From Spiroplasma ixodetis (GTDB lineage Bacteria; Bacillota_I; Bacilli_A; Mycoplasmatales; VBWQ01), in contig NZ_AP026933.1 of assembly GCF_027923845.1 (NCBI RefSeq), positions 1,922,001-1,986,000 on the forward strand: a stretch of DNA of 64,000 bases. The letters run 5' to 3'. The notes under the pieces were generated by a model, which worked only from the letters and a program-made list of their open reading frames with translations, did not search any database and had not been told where the DNA came from. Below are positions 41,919-54,523 of the stretch, in pieces. Positions within the stretch are counted from its first letter, which is position 1, and the number at the start of each line of letters is the position of its first letter. A program made the position numbers and the translations under genes.

Positions 41919-43293
41919 GAGGCTTTTTAATAATCTGTGTATCTTTGTTTTACAAAGTTACTAATTTAGATTAATTCTGTCTTCAAATTTTATCATAAAA
42001 TGAGCAATTGCTGTATTTCAATTTTGAATAGGCAATGTTCATTTTTTTGTTATATTTTCAATTGCCAAGTAAAATATTTTGAAAACTGCCATATCATTAG
42101 GAAAAACTTTTTTATTTCTGATGATTTTTCGTAATTGACTATTAACAGATTCAATAGCATTTGTAGTATAAATCACTCTTTTGATTTCTACTGGATAACT
42201 AATAAAAACCATTAAATTATCTCAATTTTTATATCAAGATTTAGTAATTTGAGGATATTGTTTATTTCATTTACTTTCAAACGATTCTAAAGCTTGCATT
42301 GCTTGTTCTTCACTACATGCACTATAAATTGGTTTTAAATCTGCAACTAGACCTTTTCGATGTTTGTATGAAACATATTTTAAACTATTTCTAATTTGAT
42401 GAACAATGCATAATTGATGTTCTGTTTTAGGATAAACTGATTGTATTGCTTCTGACATGCCTGTTAAATTATCACTACAAGCAATAAGAATATCATTTAA
42501 GCCACGATTTTTCATTTCTGTGAAATTAGATAATCAAAACTTAGAACCTTCATTTTCACTAATTCATAATCCTAAAACATCTTTTTTGCCTTCTAAATCA
42601 ACTCCTAATGCTATATAAACTGATTTGTTAATAATCCGTTTATCTTGTCGTACTTTAACTACTATACAATCAAAATAAACAATAGGATAAATACTTTCTA
42701 ATGGTCGATTTTGTCATGCTTTAACATCATCAATAACATCATCAGTAATTTGACTAATAACACTTTCACTAATATCAGCACCATGATATAACTCTTGCAA
42801 CTGCATTCTAATGTCAGATAATGTCATTCCTTTTGCATACAAGGAAAGAACTTGTTGATCAAAACCATCAAATCTTCTTTGCCTTTTAGGAACTATTACA
42901 GGAGTAAAATTACTATTGCGATCTCTTGGTACATCAATTTCAATTTTACCTTGTTGAGTTATTAATTTTTTTGAACTTGTACCATTACGAGCATTTTCAG
43001 TAGTACTATGTTGATTTTTTTCATATCCTAAATAATTTTGCATTTCAGAATTCAACATTTTTTCAACTAATCTTTTTGTTAATTCTTTATATAAACCGCC
43101 AGGTTTAAAAACTGTTGTTAAATCTTTAGTATTTTCTAGTAATAAATCTACTGCTTTTGATATTGGATCATTATTATTAAAGTTATCTTTTTTAGCCATC
43201 TGTAACTCACTCTTTCTAGTCATTTAATTATATTTACTAGAATTAATTAAACATAGTTATTTTTGTAAGTTACACAGATTACTAAACATTTCC
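41919..43293 (-). mobile_element. IS256-like element C3, intact
   Basis: 1375 bp, ends GAGGCTTTTT and CATTTCC (plus strand), perfect 8-bp duplication ATTTTTTC (41911-41918, 43294-43301). Confidence 0.9.
41961..43223 (-). CDS. IS256/Mutator-type transposase, intact
   Basis: 420 residues under code 4. N-terminal LTTVFKPGGLYKELTKRLVE (HTH region), IEIDVPRDRNSNFTPVIVPK typical of Mutator transposases, IYPIVYFDCIVVKVRQD (first Asp), ILIACSDNLTGMSEAIQSVY (second Asp) with HQIRNSLKYV, and VIYTTNAIESVNSQLRKIIR (terminal Glu). The only complete IS256 gene in the window. Starts either MTRKSELQMAKK or at the second Met eight codons on. Confidence 0.85.
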
Positions 43294-43437
43294 ATTTTTT
43301 CAAAAACTAATAAAAATGAAGTTCATAAATTTATATTGTCTTTAAACCAAAGACCCAGAAAAATACTAAATTATCTTTCACCAATCGAATATTTGAATAG
43401 AAAAATAATTTAGTTGCACTTACCTTTACAATTTTGC

Positions 43438-43692
43438 ATTTTTTTCTTAGTTTTTCTTTGTTTAATTTCCATAAATAATTTTTTTAACATTATCTTATTT
43501 TTCCCTTTCAATTTTTTATTAAAAATATGTTTAGTATCGTAACTACTAATAGATTGTTTCTTATTGCAGTTAAGTTTTGGCTCATAGTCAACAAATGAGT
43601 TTTTAGTTGATGTCTATCAATAATATAAATAACTTATTTTTATAATGAAGAGTTGTTATTTATACTTGTTAAAGATTGATTTGAAAAATCTC
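43438..43692. other. Intergenic remnant region
   Basis: Holds a possible 28-codon Lys-rich minus-strand frame starting at 43490 (RBS GAAAGGGAAAA) that the IS30 element interrupts; too short to call. A weak inverted repeat AAATAACT / AGTTGTTATTT lies near 43630-43670. Confidence 0.3.
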
Positions 43693-44181
43693 CTAATTCC
43701 TTTCTTCTTTCATTTCATTTATTACTGTTGTGTTAAGATCTTTTTTTTCTACTCCCCCAGTAATAGTGCTATATTCACTAATTTGTTTATTTTTAAATAA
43801 CGGATTATTTTCTTTAACTAGTAAATAATAATATTCATTATCTTTTAAAACATAAGGTAATATAGCAACTCCTTTATTATTAGTTCAAGGCTCTTCAACA
43901 CCATGCATAAAGTCTACTTTAATTAATTTTACGAAAGTAGTTCCTTTATTTGTACATGTACCATTAAAAAATGTTGAATTTTTTAAGTTACTATTAATAT
44001 TTCTTTTTTTATGACGATGTTTATGATTAAAAATTTCGGCTTGTTTTAAATTAATTGGTAGTTGTTGTAAATTATTTAATGATTTTATTGGCATAGATTG
44101 TACTTTTTGTTTTTCATTATGAAATAATGGAATAATTAATATTCATAATTTAAATAAAAAACTTGGATTAAAATATTTCAT
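43693..44181 (-). pseudogene. Nudix-like protein with signal segment, frameshifted
   Basis: 162 residues to the first stop. N-terminal hydrophobic stretch NPSFLFKLWILIIPLFHNEK could be a signal/anchor. From residue about 90 the pattern KLIKVDFMHGVEEPWTNNKG, VAILPYVLKDNEYYYLLVKE and TGGVEKKDLNTTVINEMKEE resembles the start of a Nudix box (GxxxxxExxxxxxxREUxEExGU). Right there the frame breaks; in a neighbouring frame KELGDFSNQSLTS supplies the expected E-L-G. So a one-base indel appears to have cut the catalytic box. Probably inactive. Confidence 0.5.
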
Positions 44182-44480
44182 TTTAACACCCCTTTCAAAA
44201 TAATAATTAATAAAAATATATCTAAAATTATGTATTTATTTTAACATTTTTTTATTTTTCTTAAGATATTTACTTTTATAATAATAAATATGGTATATAA
44301 TTTAAAGCAAGATTACTATACTTTTATAAATGAGATTTAAATATATATTATAGTTTTATCGCTATAACTAGGTATTAACCACTAAGTTTATTTTTAATTT
44401 GTATTTTAGATAATAGAAATTTATTTAATCATCAATTATTAATAAATTTTAAGTTTAAATTTAATTAAAAATAATAAAAA
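44182..44480. other. AT-rich intergenic region
   Basis: Contains the RBS GAAAGGGGTG of the Nudix-like gene and otherwise no supported feature. Confidence 0.4.
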
Positions 44481-44518
44481 AAGTATCAAATTTACACTTG
44501 TGGTAAAAATTGATACTT
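44481..44518 (-). terminator. Terminator of the pgk operon, displaced by IS
   Basis: AAGTATCAAATTT (44481-44493) pairs with AAAAATTGATACTT (44505-44518); on the minus strand a T-rich tract follows. Before insertion of A10 it lay about 40 bp after the stop codon at 45490. Confidence 0.65.
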
Positions 44519-44539
44519 AAATAAAATAAAATTATTTTA

Positions 44540-45480
44540 CGAACTTCTCCCCACATGTACTTGTGGAGGAAACAATGAAATTGAATGAGTTCAATAATAC
44601 TTTTCAAACTGAAAAACAATGTCTTGCATATATAGCAAGTTTGAAACAAATCAAATGTAGTAGGTGTTCTAGTTTTAATTTGAATACTTCTAATTTAAGA
44701 AGAATGAGATGTTTGAAATGTCATCAAACATTCAGTATTCTCACGGGCACTATATTTTCAAAGTCACAAACACCTTTAATATCTTGGTTTTATTTCATTT
44801 TTAGATGAATAAACACCAAACATGGAATTCCATCAACTGATGTTGCAAAAGAATTGGGAGTGACCTTGAAAACAGCTTGAAGAATGGGTCATAAAATCCG
44901 AAGTGCCATTGCTAAACAAAACCTCAATTCATTGTTGAAGGCATAGTGCAAATGGATGAAATGTATCTTTCACATATGGGGTTTAAAAAACAAGGAAGAT
45001 CCTTGTTGAATAAAACCTTGATTGTTGGTATTTATGAAAAAACAACCAACAATCTGATTGTGAAAGTATTGAAAAACGCAAACAGTAAAAATCTTTTGCA
45101 GTTTGCAATAAACCACATTTCTTCAAAGTGTGTTGTACATACTGATTTTTGAAAAGGATATCGCGATTTGAAATCGGTTTTCACTAAGCATGAAACAAGT
45201 TAACCATCAAGATGGCTATGTTTCAAAAACTGGTGTAAATACCAACCAAATTGAGTCAGTATGAAAACATATACGAAGAACATTTAAAACACATATCAAA
45301 GTTGCAAAACATCATATTCATTTATATGCAAAAGAAGCTGCATATAAATTCAATAACATACCTAGTTTTGAAACTGTAATGCTATGTTTTATTTAAAAAT
45401 GTGGGGAGAAGTTCGTAGATAGGCTTTTCTCAGCATTTATGTGATAAGATTTAAAAATAGTACATAAAGGGAGAAAAGCC
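44540..45480 (+). mobile_element. IS1595-like subtype A element (A10)
   Basis: 941 bp, 8-bp duplication TTATTTTA. It separates the membrane-protein gene (stop at 45490) from its terminator at 44481. Confidence 0.9.
44575..45396 (+). pseudogene. IS1595-family transposase (subtype A), frameshifted
   Basis: One A lost in the run before CCTCAATTC (44921) and one A gained in GAAACAAGTTAACC (45196). The two changes cancel in length but put the catalytic part between them out of frame, so this copy is dead. Confidence 0.8.
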
Positions 45481-45489
45481 TTATTTTAT

Positions 45490-46146
45490 TTAAAACATTA
45501 AATCAGAAAATGGAAAACAAGATTTAAATAGGGTAATATATTTAATAGTTTTTTGTTCATTATAATTTAATTCTGTATTTAATGTCATTAATTGCTTACG
45601 AAATTTTTCATAAAACATTGTTCAAAATAATCAACTTATAGTAATAATAAGTAAACTAAGGAAACTAAAAATTGCTAATATTTCCTTGTTAATATTATTA
45701 TTTTGAGTTGGAATATAATACAATAAAGCACAAATAATAGTAATAATAACACCATTTATAAAAAATAAATTAATAATTGGTAGAGCTAAATTACTTCATT
45801 TTTGAGAATTATTTTTTCACTTAATAACAAGTACACTACTTAAAGTTTGATATTTATTTCAAGTAGTGGTTTCATTAAAATCACGACTTTTTAATTTTAA
45901 AATATTTTTTTTAAAATTATAGTTAAGATATTTAAAAGTAAATTTACTTTTAACTATTTGACAATTAATATTTTCATTGGATAATGCTTGTTGATAGCTA
46001 GGTTTTAATTTAGTATCATTTTTTTTACTTTTTAAAATAATAATTAATCAAAAAATAAATTGGAATAATTGAAATATTAAAACCATCGCAATTAAAAATA
46101 AACTAATAAGAATAAAAACACTTGTTGTTTGATCTTGAGTAATCAT
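45490..46146 (-). CDS. Membrane protein downstream of pgk
   Basis: 218 residues under code 4. Membrane segments near 9-38 (VFILISLFLIAMVLIFQLFQ), 125-145 and 157-177; a cytoplasmic beta-rich middle (FTFKYLNYNFKKNILKLKSR). The order TM - beta domain - two TM resembles the protein at 12633 and may be a remote relative, but identity is too low to claim. Starts 9 bp after the pgk stop, so it is probably co-transcribed with pgk. Confidence 0.55.
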
Positions 46147-46155
46147 ATATTTTCA

Positions 46156-47346
46156 CTATTTATTTTCTATAGCATTAATACCAGGTAAATCCTTACCTTC
46201 TAGATATTCTAATGAAGCACCTCCACCAGTTGAAATGTGGCTAAATTTATTTTCATATCCAAATTTAACTGCTGCTGCTGCACTATCACCACCGCCAATT
46301 AGTGTAAATGAACCTTTTAATTGTGAAATAGTTTTACAAATATTTTTTGTTCCATTAACAAAGTTACTCATTTCAAAAACCCCTAATGGTCCATTTCAAA
46401 AAACAGTTTTAGTATTAATTAAAGTATTTTCAAATAATTTAATTGTTTTTGGACCAATATCCATTCCTTCATATCCATCATGAATATTTTCATTAGTAGT
46501 AATTTTACCTTTGATGTCCTTAAATTCCGGAGCAATTACAAAGTCAATAGGTAGTATTAATTTTTCTTTTCCTAATTCAATAATTTCTTTAGCAATATCA
46601 ATTTTATCTTTTTCTAATAATGAATTACCAATTTTATAATTCAATGCTTTCATAAAAGTATAAGCCATACCACCACCAACAAGAACTTTATCAGCTTTTG
46701 TTAATAATTGTTTGATAACATCAATTTTATCTGATACTTTAGCACCACCAAGTACTGCTATAAAAGGATGTTCTGGATTAACGGTGATTTTATTAAGCAT
46801 TGTTAATTCTTTTTCAATTAATAAACCAACACAACTATTTTTGATATTAGTAGCAATACCAAAATTAGATGCATGAGCACGGTGTGCAGTACCAAAAGCA
46901 TCATTAACAAATACATCACCTAAATGTGCTCAATATTTACCTAATTCGGGATTATTAGTAGATTCTTTATTACCATTTAAATCTTCAAAACGAGTATTTT
47001 CTATTAAAAGTAATTCTTTGTTTTTAAGATTATTAATAGCTGTTTCAAGATTTGTACCACGAGTTTCATTAATGAATATTACATTTTCTTTTAAGATTTC
47101 ACTTAGTCTTTTTGCAACAGGCGCTAAAGTATTCTTCGCTTTATCAGCTTCAGATTTAATTCTTCCAAGATGTGATAACATGATTATTTTTGCATCTTGA
47201 TTTTGTAAATACTTAATAGTTTCGATGCTTGTTTTTATTCTTGTATCATCGGTAATTTTATTATTTTCTAATGGTACATTGAAGTCAAAACGAACAATAA
47301 CTTTTTTATTTTTAAAATCAAGATCCTTTAATGTTTTTTTATTCAT
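46156..47346 (-). CDS. pgk: Phosphoglycerate kinase
   Basis: 396 residues, standard length. Converts 1,3-bisphosphoglycerate plus ADP to 3-phosphoglycerate plus ATP. N-terminal [20 protein letters not shown] (substrate Arg/Asp motif), [31 protein letters not shown]-terminal nucleotide domain with [57 protein letters not shown] and [16 protein letters not shown]. All are canonical. ATG at 47346 with GGAG 11 bases upstream is preferred over an upstream Met at 47370 that would include the RBS. Follows gapA with 126 bp containing a hairpin. Confidence 0.95.
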
Positions 47347-47404
47347 ATAATTTTCATCTCCTTTTTTCATATTATAATTTTAATATATTTTTAAAACGAT
47401 TAAT

Positions 47405-47439
47405 AAAAATGCATCTTGTAATTGGTAAGATGCATTTTT
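47405..47439 (-). terminator. Terminator between gapA and pgk
   Basis: AAAAATGCATCTT / AAGATGCATTTTT, 13-bp stem with a 9-base loop and terminal T run, symmetric for both strands. It lies after gapA and could attenuate read-through into pgk. Confidence 0.75.
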
Positions 47440-47472
47440 GTAGTTTAATATTTTAATTAAACTATTTAAAAA

Positions 47473-48552
<1,080 letters not shown>

Positions 48553-48670
48553 TTAATATTTGTCATAAAATATGGATTTATTTATAAAACATTTATTTTA
48601 TTAGTAAATTATTTCCTTTATTTTAATTATAGTTTTCATTATTTTATTTTTTTATGAAAAATACTATATT

Positions 48671-49600
48671 TTATATTGGTATATATTCTATTTCATTATT
48701 AATATTGTCAATATTATTATTTTCAATTGTAGTTTGTGATTCTTCAACAGTTAATTCAATTGGTATAGTTAAAGTTTGAATACGTTCTAATAAGCGTTTA
48801 ACTTTAATTTCTTCTGATTTACTATTTTTTAAATAATAATGTTGATATAGTTCACTAATGCTATAGTTAGAATTAATAAATGTAGTTTTTAATGGTAAAA
48901 TTCGTGCATTAAGAATACTAAATAATAATTCATCACGCTCTCAAGCGCTAACGGTTTCACCGCCTAAATCATCAATAAATAATAAGTCACATGATTTTAA
49001 TTGTTCAATTTGCTGATTAGTATCAGTATCATTTTTAAAACTTTTTTTAATGTCCATAACAAATTCAGGTCATACAATAAAACAAACAGTTTGATTTTTT
49101 TGAATTAATTTATTTGCAAATAAGATAAAAATAAAAGTTTTGCCACTACCTGTGTCACCATATAAGTATAAACCTTGATAACTTTTGTGTTTTAAAGATT
49201 GATGTAAATACTGGATGATTTCTTTTCTTGCATTAGTTGAGGCATTAAAATTTTTACTTCATGAAAGTGATAAAAGTTTATCATCATAGTATTTAATTAA
49301 AAAATTATTATGTACTTGTTGTTGGACAGATCTATTAATAGAATGAAGACAATCCGTTAGTACTAAACTTATTTTTTGATTAGGTAACATTACTAGTTTA
49401 TAACGATATCCTTTAACATTTTGTAGACATTTGCTAAGATTTTCTCGTTTTTTACATAAATTGTAGCTATCAATATAAGTTTTTAATAATTCAACATATG
49501 GTTCTAGTTTGCTGTTAGTTAAGTTGTTTTTTTTAATAAAGTCATGAAGTTCAGCATTGTTAATGTTTTCTTTTAAGATAGTTGTCGCTTTAAGTTTCAT
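48671..49600 (-). CDS. dnaI: Primosomal protein DnaI (helicase loader)
   Basis: 309 residues, AAA+ ATPase: GLYLYGDTGSGKTFIFILFA (Walker A) near residue 155, CDLLFIDDLGGETVSAWERD (Walker B) and TTFINSNYSISEL (sensor 1). The N-terminal about 110 residues include the Cys-containing loader domain seen in DnaI (CKKRENLSKCL). It loads the replicative helicase DnaC/DnaB onto DNA together with the dnaB product encoded just upstream. Start ATG 49600 fits AAGGAA better than 49609. The C-terminus has an acidic Asn-rich tail. Confidence 0.85.
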
Positions 49601-49645
49601 GATAATCATTTCCTTACTTAATAATAGTGTCTTTTAATAATTAAA

Positions 49646-50773
49646 TTAATAGGCATCAAATTCCTTTAAAATATTCTTTATTTCTTCTTGAGTTAATGTT
49701 ATATCTTTTTTATTAATATTATCAACCTTATATTTTTTAATTAATTTTTTATTGAAATTATTTGTTGTTGATTGTTCTGTAGTAGATCATAATGATTCTT
49801 GTTGAAATTGTTGCTGTGGATTTTTTTTGCTACGAGCATAAGCAAGTTTTAAATGAGATAAAGCATCATCAATAGTATTAATTTGATTTTCTTGAAAGGT
49901 TTCAGCAATTTTAATAATATAGTTTGGTTCTAAACGTTTATTATTTTTAAATCAAACATATTCAATTAAGCAGTTAATTACAGCATTATTTAATTGAAAG
50001 TTATTAGTTAATATTTCTAATGTTGTTTTTAATTTATCAGTTGGTATTTTACCAGTTAAATTTTTTAAATATTCTTCAGGTAATTTTTGTTGCATTAAAT
50101 TTAATGTGGTATTAATAACATTAGAATTATCTTTAGATATAATTGTATTACCATTAGAATTTAAATTAACTTTCATAGTGTTAATTTGATTTTTATTTTG
50201 AAATGAATAAATTGGTCTAGAGATTGATGTTTGTTCTTGTTTAGCATAAATATTATTAAGTGCTGTTTTTAATTTTAAAGATTGAGGGATAGTATTTTCC
50301 TGTTGAGTAATATTAACATAATTTTCTGTAATTTCAATATCATTTTTCAAAAAATAAAATTTTTGTCTTTCGTAATTTAAAGTTCCTAATTGTTTAAGTA
50401 GTTCTGAGTTTAAATGGGTATTAGCAAAAAAATCATCAGCAGATAAGGGAGAACACAATTGATAAATGTAAGTAGATTTTAAAGAATAGTAGTAAGTATT
50501 AATAAGGTTAACAGATTCAAGTTGTTGGAAAGCAACAAGTAATTGAGTGGAAGTTATTTTTAATAAAGATTTAATTCGTCCGTGATTGAAATCAAGATTA
50601 ATACGTTTTGTTAATAACTTTTCTTGAACTAAAGTTAAATATAAATTTATTGCTTCAATACCAATTATTGGTTGATATAACATAAATAAAATTTGGTAAT
50701 CTTCGTTACTAATATATTCTGATTGGTTCAACTTAAAAATATCAATATCATTTATTGTTCTGTTCATATTCAT
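49646..50773 (-). CDS. dnaB: Replication initiation protein DnaB (B. subtilis type)
   Basis: 375 residues. N-terminal winged-helix domain with DYQILFMLYQPIIGIEAINL, typical of the DnaB/DnaD family, then a variable Asn/Gln-rich linker and a C-terminal DDBH2-like helical domain (NAVINCLIEYVWFKNNKRLE, YIIKIAETFQENQINTIDDA). With DnaI it loads replicative helicase at oriC. Start ATG has AAAGTTAGGG upstream; a second Met is two codons on. 45 bp separate it from dnaI, so one operon. Two DnaA-box-like sites lie upstream. Confidence 0.8.
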
Positions 50774-50868
50774 TCCCTAACTTTCTTTTTACTATCCATT
50801 TCTTTCATGGTATGATAATTATATGCACATAAAGAATATAAATAAAGTGAAATGATTAAAACACATAC

Positions 50869-50939
50869 TTATCCACATTTATTCCACTTTTTTTTATTAA
50901 AAATATTCTTTATTAATATATACTTTTGAGTTTTCCACA
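50869..50939 (-). promoter_or_regulatory. Two DnaA-box-like sites upstream of dnaB
   Basis: TTATCCACA at 50869-50877 is a perfect consensus DnaA box; TTTTCCACA at 50931-50939 is one mismatch away, with TTATTCCAC also between them. All lie in the gap between mutM and dnaB and could let DnaA regulate the dnaB-dnaI operon. Confidence 0.5.
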
Positions 50940-50940
50940 G

Positions 50941-51771
50941 TTAATATTTAATTTGACAGTGATTACAAAAGTAAGTTCCGCGAAGGTTTATTTTTATTTT
51001 TTTGATAATAGTATGGCATTTAAAACAAGGCATTTTTGCTCTAGTATGAACTTGTAATTCTTGTTGATAGTAACCTGTTACACCAAGGCTTGAAGTATAA
51101 CTACTAATTGTTGATCCGCCAAGTTTTATTGATTTATTAAGCACAAATTTTGCTTTATTAATGATTTCTTGTAATTGTTTAAGTATTAAGTTTTTAGTAA
51201 TACTTTGCGGATGGATACTAGCATAAAATAATACTTCATCTGCATAAATATTTCCTAAACCACTCATAACATTTTGTTCTAATAATGTTGCTTTAATACT
51301 TTGACTTTTATTTTTTCATTTATTTTTTAAATATTCAGCAGTAACATTTTTATTAAAAGGTTCTGGACCAATATTAATATAAGGTTTTATTTTTTGATAT
51401 TCATTTTTAGTTTGTAAATGAAAGGTTCCAAACTGTCTTGTGTCATGATATCTTAATTCGTATTTATTGTCTAATTCTAATATTAATAAGACATGTTTTC
51501 AATTTATTGATTGATTATTTTGTTGAAAATAATATTTTCCTTCCATTCGTAAATGACTTAATAATACATAATCATCTAATATAAATATTAATAATTTACC
51601 AACTCTTTGAACATCATTTATTGTTTGTCCAATAATTTGTTTTGTGAATTGTTCAATACTTGGTGTTTTGATAATTTTATTTAAAAGAATTCTAACACCA
51701 ATGATTTTATGATTAGTTAAAAGTGGTTGTAAAGTTTTGCGAACAGTTTCAACTTCGGGTAATTCTGGCAT
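50941..51771 (-). CDS. mutM: Formamidopyrimidine-DNA glycosylase
   Basis: 276 residues. Starts MPELPEVETVRKTLQPLL: Pro2 nucleophile and Glu3 catalytic after Met removal. H2TH region VMSGLGNIYADEVLFYASIH with the conserved Lys loop VGKLLIFIL at 58, and zinc finger CFKCHTIIKK ... YFCNHCQ at the C-terminus with the expected Cys4. Removes 8-oxoguanine in base-excision repair. Lies 67 bp after polA in the same direction, the common Mollicutes order. Confidence 0.95.
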
Positions 51772-51838
51772 TTTTATTTTCCTTCCAATAAAATATAATA
51801 AACTAATTTATTTTAAATATTAATAAATTTTTAAAAAT

Positions 51839-54463
51839 TTATTTTAATTCAAATCAGTTATCACCAATACTAGTATTAATTAATAAGGGAACTTTTAATT
51901 TAGTAACATTAGACATAATTTTAGTAATTTTAGTAATAACATTATTAACTTTATTATCTTCAACTTCAAAAATTAATTCATCATGAATTTGTGCAATTAA
52001 TATTGCATCAATATTTTGTTTTTTTATTTCTTTATAAATTTTATTCATTGCTAATTTTAAAATATCAGCAGCACTACCTTGAATTGGCATGTTCATTGCT
52101 ATTCGTTTACCAAAATTTTGAATCACCTTATTTTTATTTGTAATTTCCATTACTTCTCTTCTACGATTAAAAATTGTTTGAACGTATCCATTTTTTTCAC
52201 AAAAATCAATTATATTATTAATATAACTTTTAATTTTTGGAAAAACCGAAAAATATTTATTAATAAATATTTTAGCATCTTCAACTTTAATTCCTATTTG
52301 TTGTGATAAACCAAAACTAGAAATGCCATAAACAATTCCAAAATTAATAGCTTTTGCATTTTGTCTTTGTTCGTTAGTAACTTCTGCTAAAGGTATATTT
52401 AATATTTTACTTGCAGTTTCGCGATGAATATCATGCTTTTGCTGAAAAGCTTTAATTAAATTTTCATCTTCACTAATATGAGCTAATATTCTTAATTCAA
52501 TTTGCGAATAATCACAGGATAGTATTTTAGTATGTGGTTTGCTTGGAATAAAGATTTTGCGAACTTCTCTTTGCTCTTTATCGCGAATACTAATATTTTG
52601 CATATTAGGATCTAATGAAGATAACCTGCCAGTACTGGTTTGCACTTGATTATAAATGCTATGAATTTTACCATCATCAAAAATATATTTTTGTAAACCA
52701 AGTAAGTAAGTGGAATATAATTTTTGTAATTTACGATATTCTAAAAGAATATCGATGATTGGATGTTGATTTTTTAAACTAATTAAAACTTCAAAAGCAG
52801 TACTACCTTTTTTATAATTAGGTAATTTTAATTCTTTAAATAAGTATTCACTAATTTGTTTTGGTGAATTTGGATTTAAATTACTATTACTTTCTTTTTT
52901 AATTTGTAATTCTAAATCTTGGATTTTTAGTAAAGTTTTATCAGTTAGTAGTTTTAATTTTTTTTGATCAATGTTAACACCATTACACTCCATATTTACT
53001 AATACAAAAGCAGCAGGTAGTTCAATCTCTTGATATAAATTTCAGTTATTAGTATCTTTTAATTTTTTTATAAGAATGAGATGAGAATCTGTTAAAAAAT
53101 TTAATTTTTTTTCTAAAAAAATAGCTATTTCTTTTTCATCATTGGGAATATTTTTTTTAATACCTTTGCCATAGAAATCATCAGTGCTTAAATTATCTTT
53201 AACATTGACATTGAGCATAACAGCAATGTTTTCTGGTAATATTTTTTCATTAGCATAAAGAAGGTAAGCAGCTAACATATGGTCAAAAATAATATTATTT
53301 ATTATTAATTTTAAACGTAGTCCTGCGATAATAACCTTTTTTAAATCTCAAGTTATTTTTTGTAGTTTTTTATTTTGTAAGAAATGTTGAAAATTAGAAC
53401 AATTAATTGCATTGATTTTATTAATATAAAATGTTCCTTTTTTATTTTTAATACCAAAACCAATAATATTATCACGATTATAATTATCACCAAAAATTTC
53501 TAATCATAAGTAATTTGAATCACAATTTCATTCTTGACTTCACTTATTTATAATTTGAACGTGAGATGTACTATTTTTATTAGTTTTAGGATTAGTGTCT
53601 TGTGTTAATAAAGAGTTCATATTATATTGTTTGTAAAAGTCTTGTAACTTTTCATTATTTAAATTTTCAACATTATAATTAAACGTTTCTAAATTACCAG
53701 TAATTGGTGTATTTAAATTAAGTTGTGCTAGTTGTTTACAAATAATACCATTATTAAAGTTAAGTTTAATTAGTTTACTAACATTTGGTTTTAATTGTTC
53801 TACATTTTCAATAATATTTTCTAATGTGTCATATTCTTTTAATAAACTAATAGCAGTTTTTTGACCAATTCCTTTAATGCCAGGTAAATTATCAGAACTA
53901 TCACCCATTAATCCCTTTAAATCGGTAACTTGATAAGGTAATAATTCATATTCTGATTGAAATGTAGAAATAGTAATAACCTTTAAATCACTCATCCCTT
54001 TTTGTGGATTAAGAATTTTAATATTGTTATCTAATAGTTGTAATAAATCTTTATCACTACTCATAATATCAATTTGATAATTACTAGCAACTTTATTTTT
54101 AACAATGCTGCCAATAATATCATCAGCTTCATAATTATTTATTTGTCCCCAAGGAATTTGTGCTAAGTCTAAAAATATTTTAACTAAATTAAATTGTTCA
54201 ATTAACTCAACCGGAGTTTCACTTCTTTTTCCTTTATATGTTGCTAAAGTTTCATGGCGAAATGTTTTACGACCAGCATCAAATGCAACAAAAACACTAG
54301 CATAGTTGTTAGATTTTAAGTACTTAGTCAGCATTCTAATAAAAGCATAGACGGCATTAGTTGGAATACCCTGTAGCGAATGTAGATTAACTCCTTGGTA
54401 TGCAGTAGCATAATATGCTTTAAATAATAAATTGTTACCATCAATAATTAATGCTTTTTTCAT
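51839..54463 (-). CDS. polA: DNA polymerase I
   Basis: 874 residues under code 4; several TGA-Trp codons break it into pieces under the standard code. Residues 1-290 are the 5'-3' exonuclease (ALIIDGNNLLFKAYYA, FVAFDAGRKTFRHE, YEADDIIGSIV, DLKGLMGDSSDNLPGIKGIG). The middle is a 3'-5' exonuclease-like fold that lacks the acidic metal ligands (TWDLKKVIIAGLRLKL), so proofreading is unlikely. Polymerase motifs: ILSCDYSQIELRILAHIS (A), RQNAKAINFGIVYGIS (B) and AQIHDELIFEVE (C), all intact. Works in gap filling and Okazaki-fragment processing. RBS TTAGGTG. Confidence 0.95.
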
Positions 54464-54523
54464 TTATTCACCTAATTTCATAAAATTATTATAACAATAA
54501 GTAAGTATAACTTCATATAAAAT

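Larger units (their letters stand above)
40078..43413 (+). pseudogene. IS30-family transposase, interrupted
   Basis: Same 316-residue protein as 28928-29878; joining 40078-40911 with 43297-43413 gives exactly 951 nt with no frameshift. Broken at FPKKFI by the compound IS256/IS1595 insertion. Confidence 0.8.
38159..43437 (+). mobile_element. IS30-family element G3 carrying IS5, IS1595 and IS256 insertions
   Basis: Outer ends GCTGAATTATACTTG (38159) and TTTACAATTTTGC (43437), 4-bp duplication ATTT. Inserted into it: IS5-like D2 (38177-39989) in its leader and a compound insertion at 40912-43296 in its transposase gene. Without them it is a normal 1.08-kb IS30. Confidence 0.8.

Noticed and set aside
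46235-46483. 82-codon plus-strand frame, also 47018-47200 and 52079-52306
   Set aside because: Shadows of pgk and polA on the opposite strand; composition mirrors the real genes.
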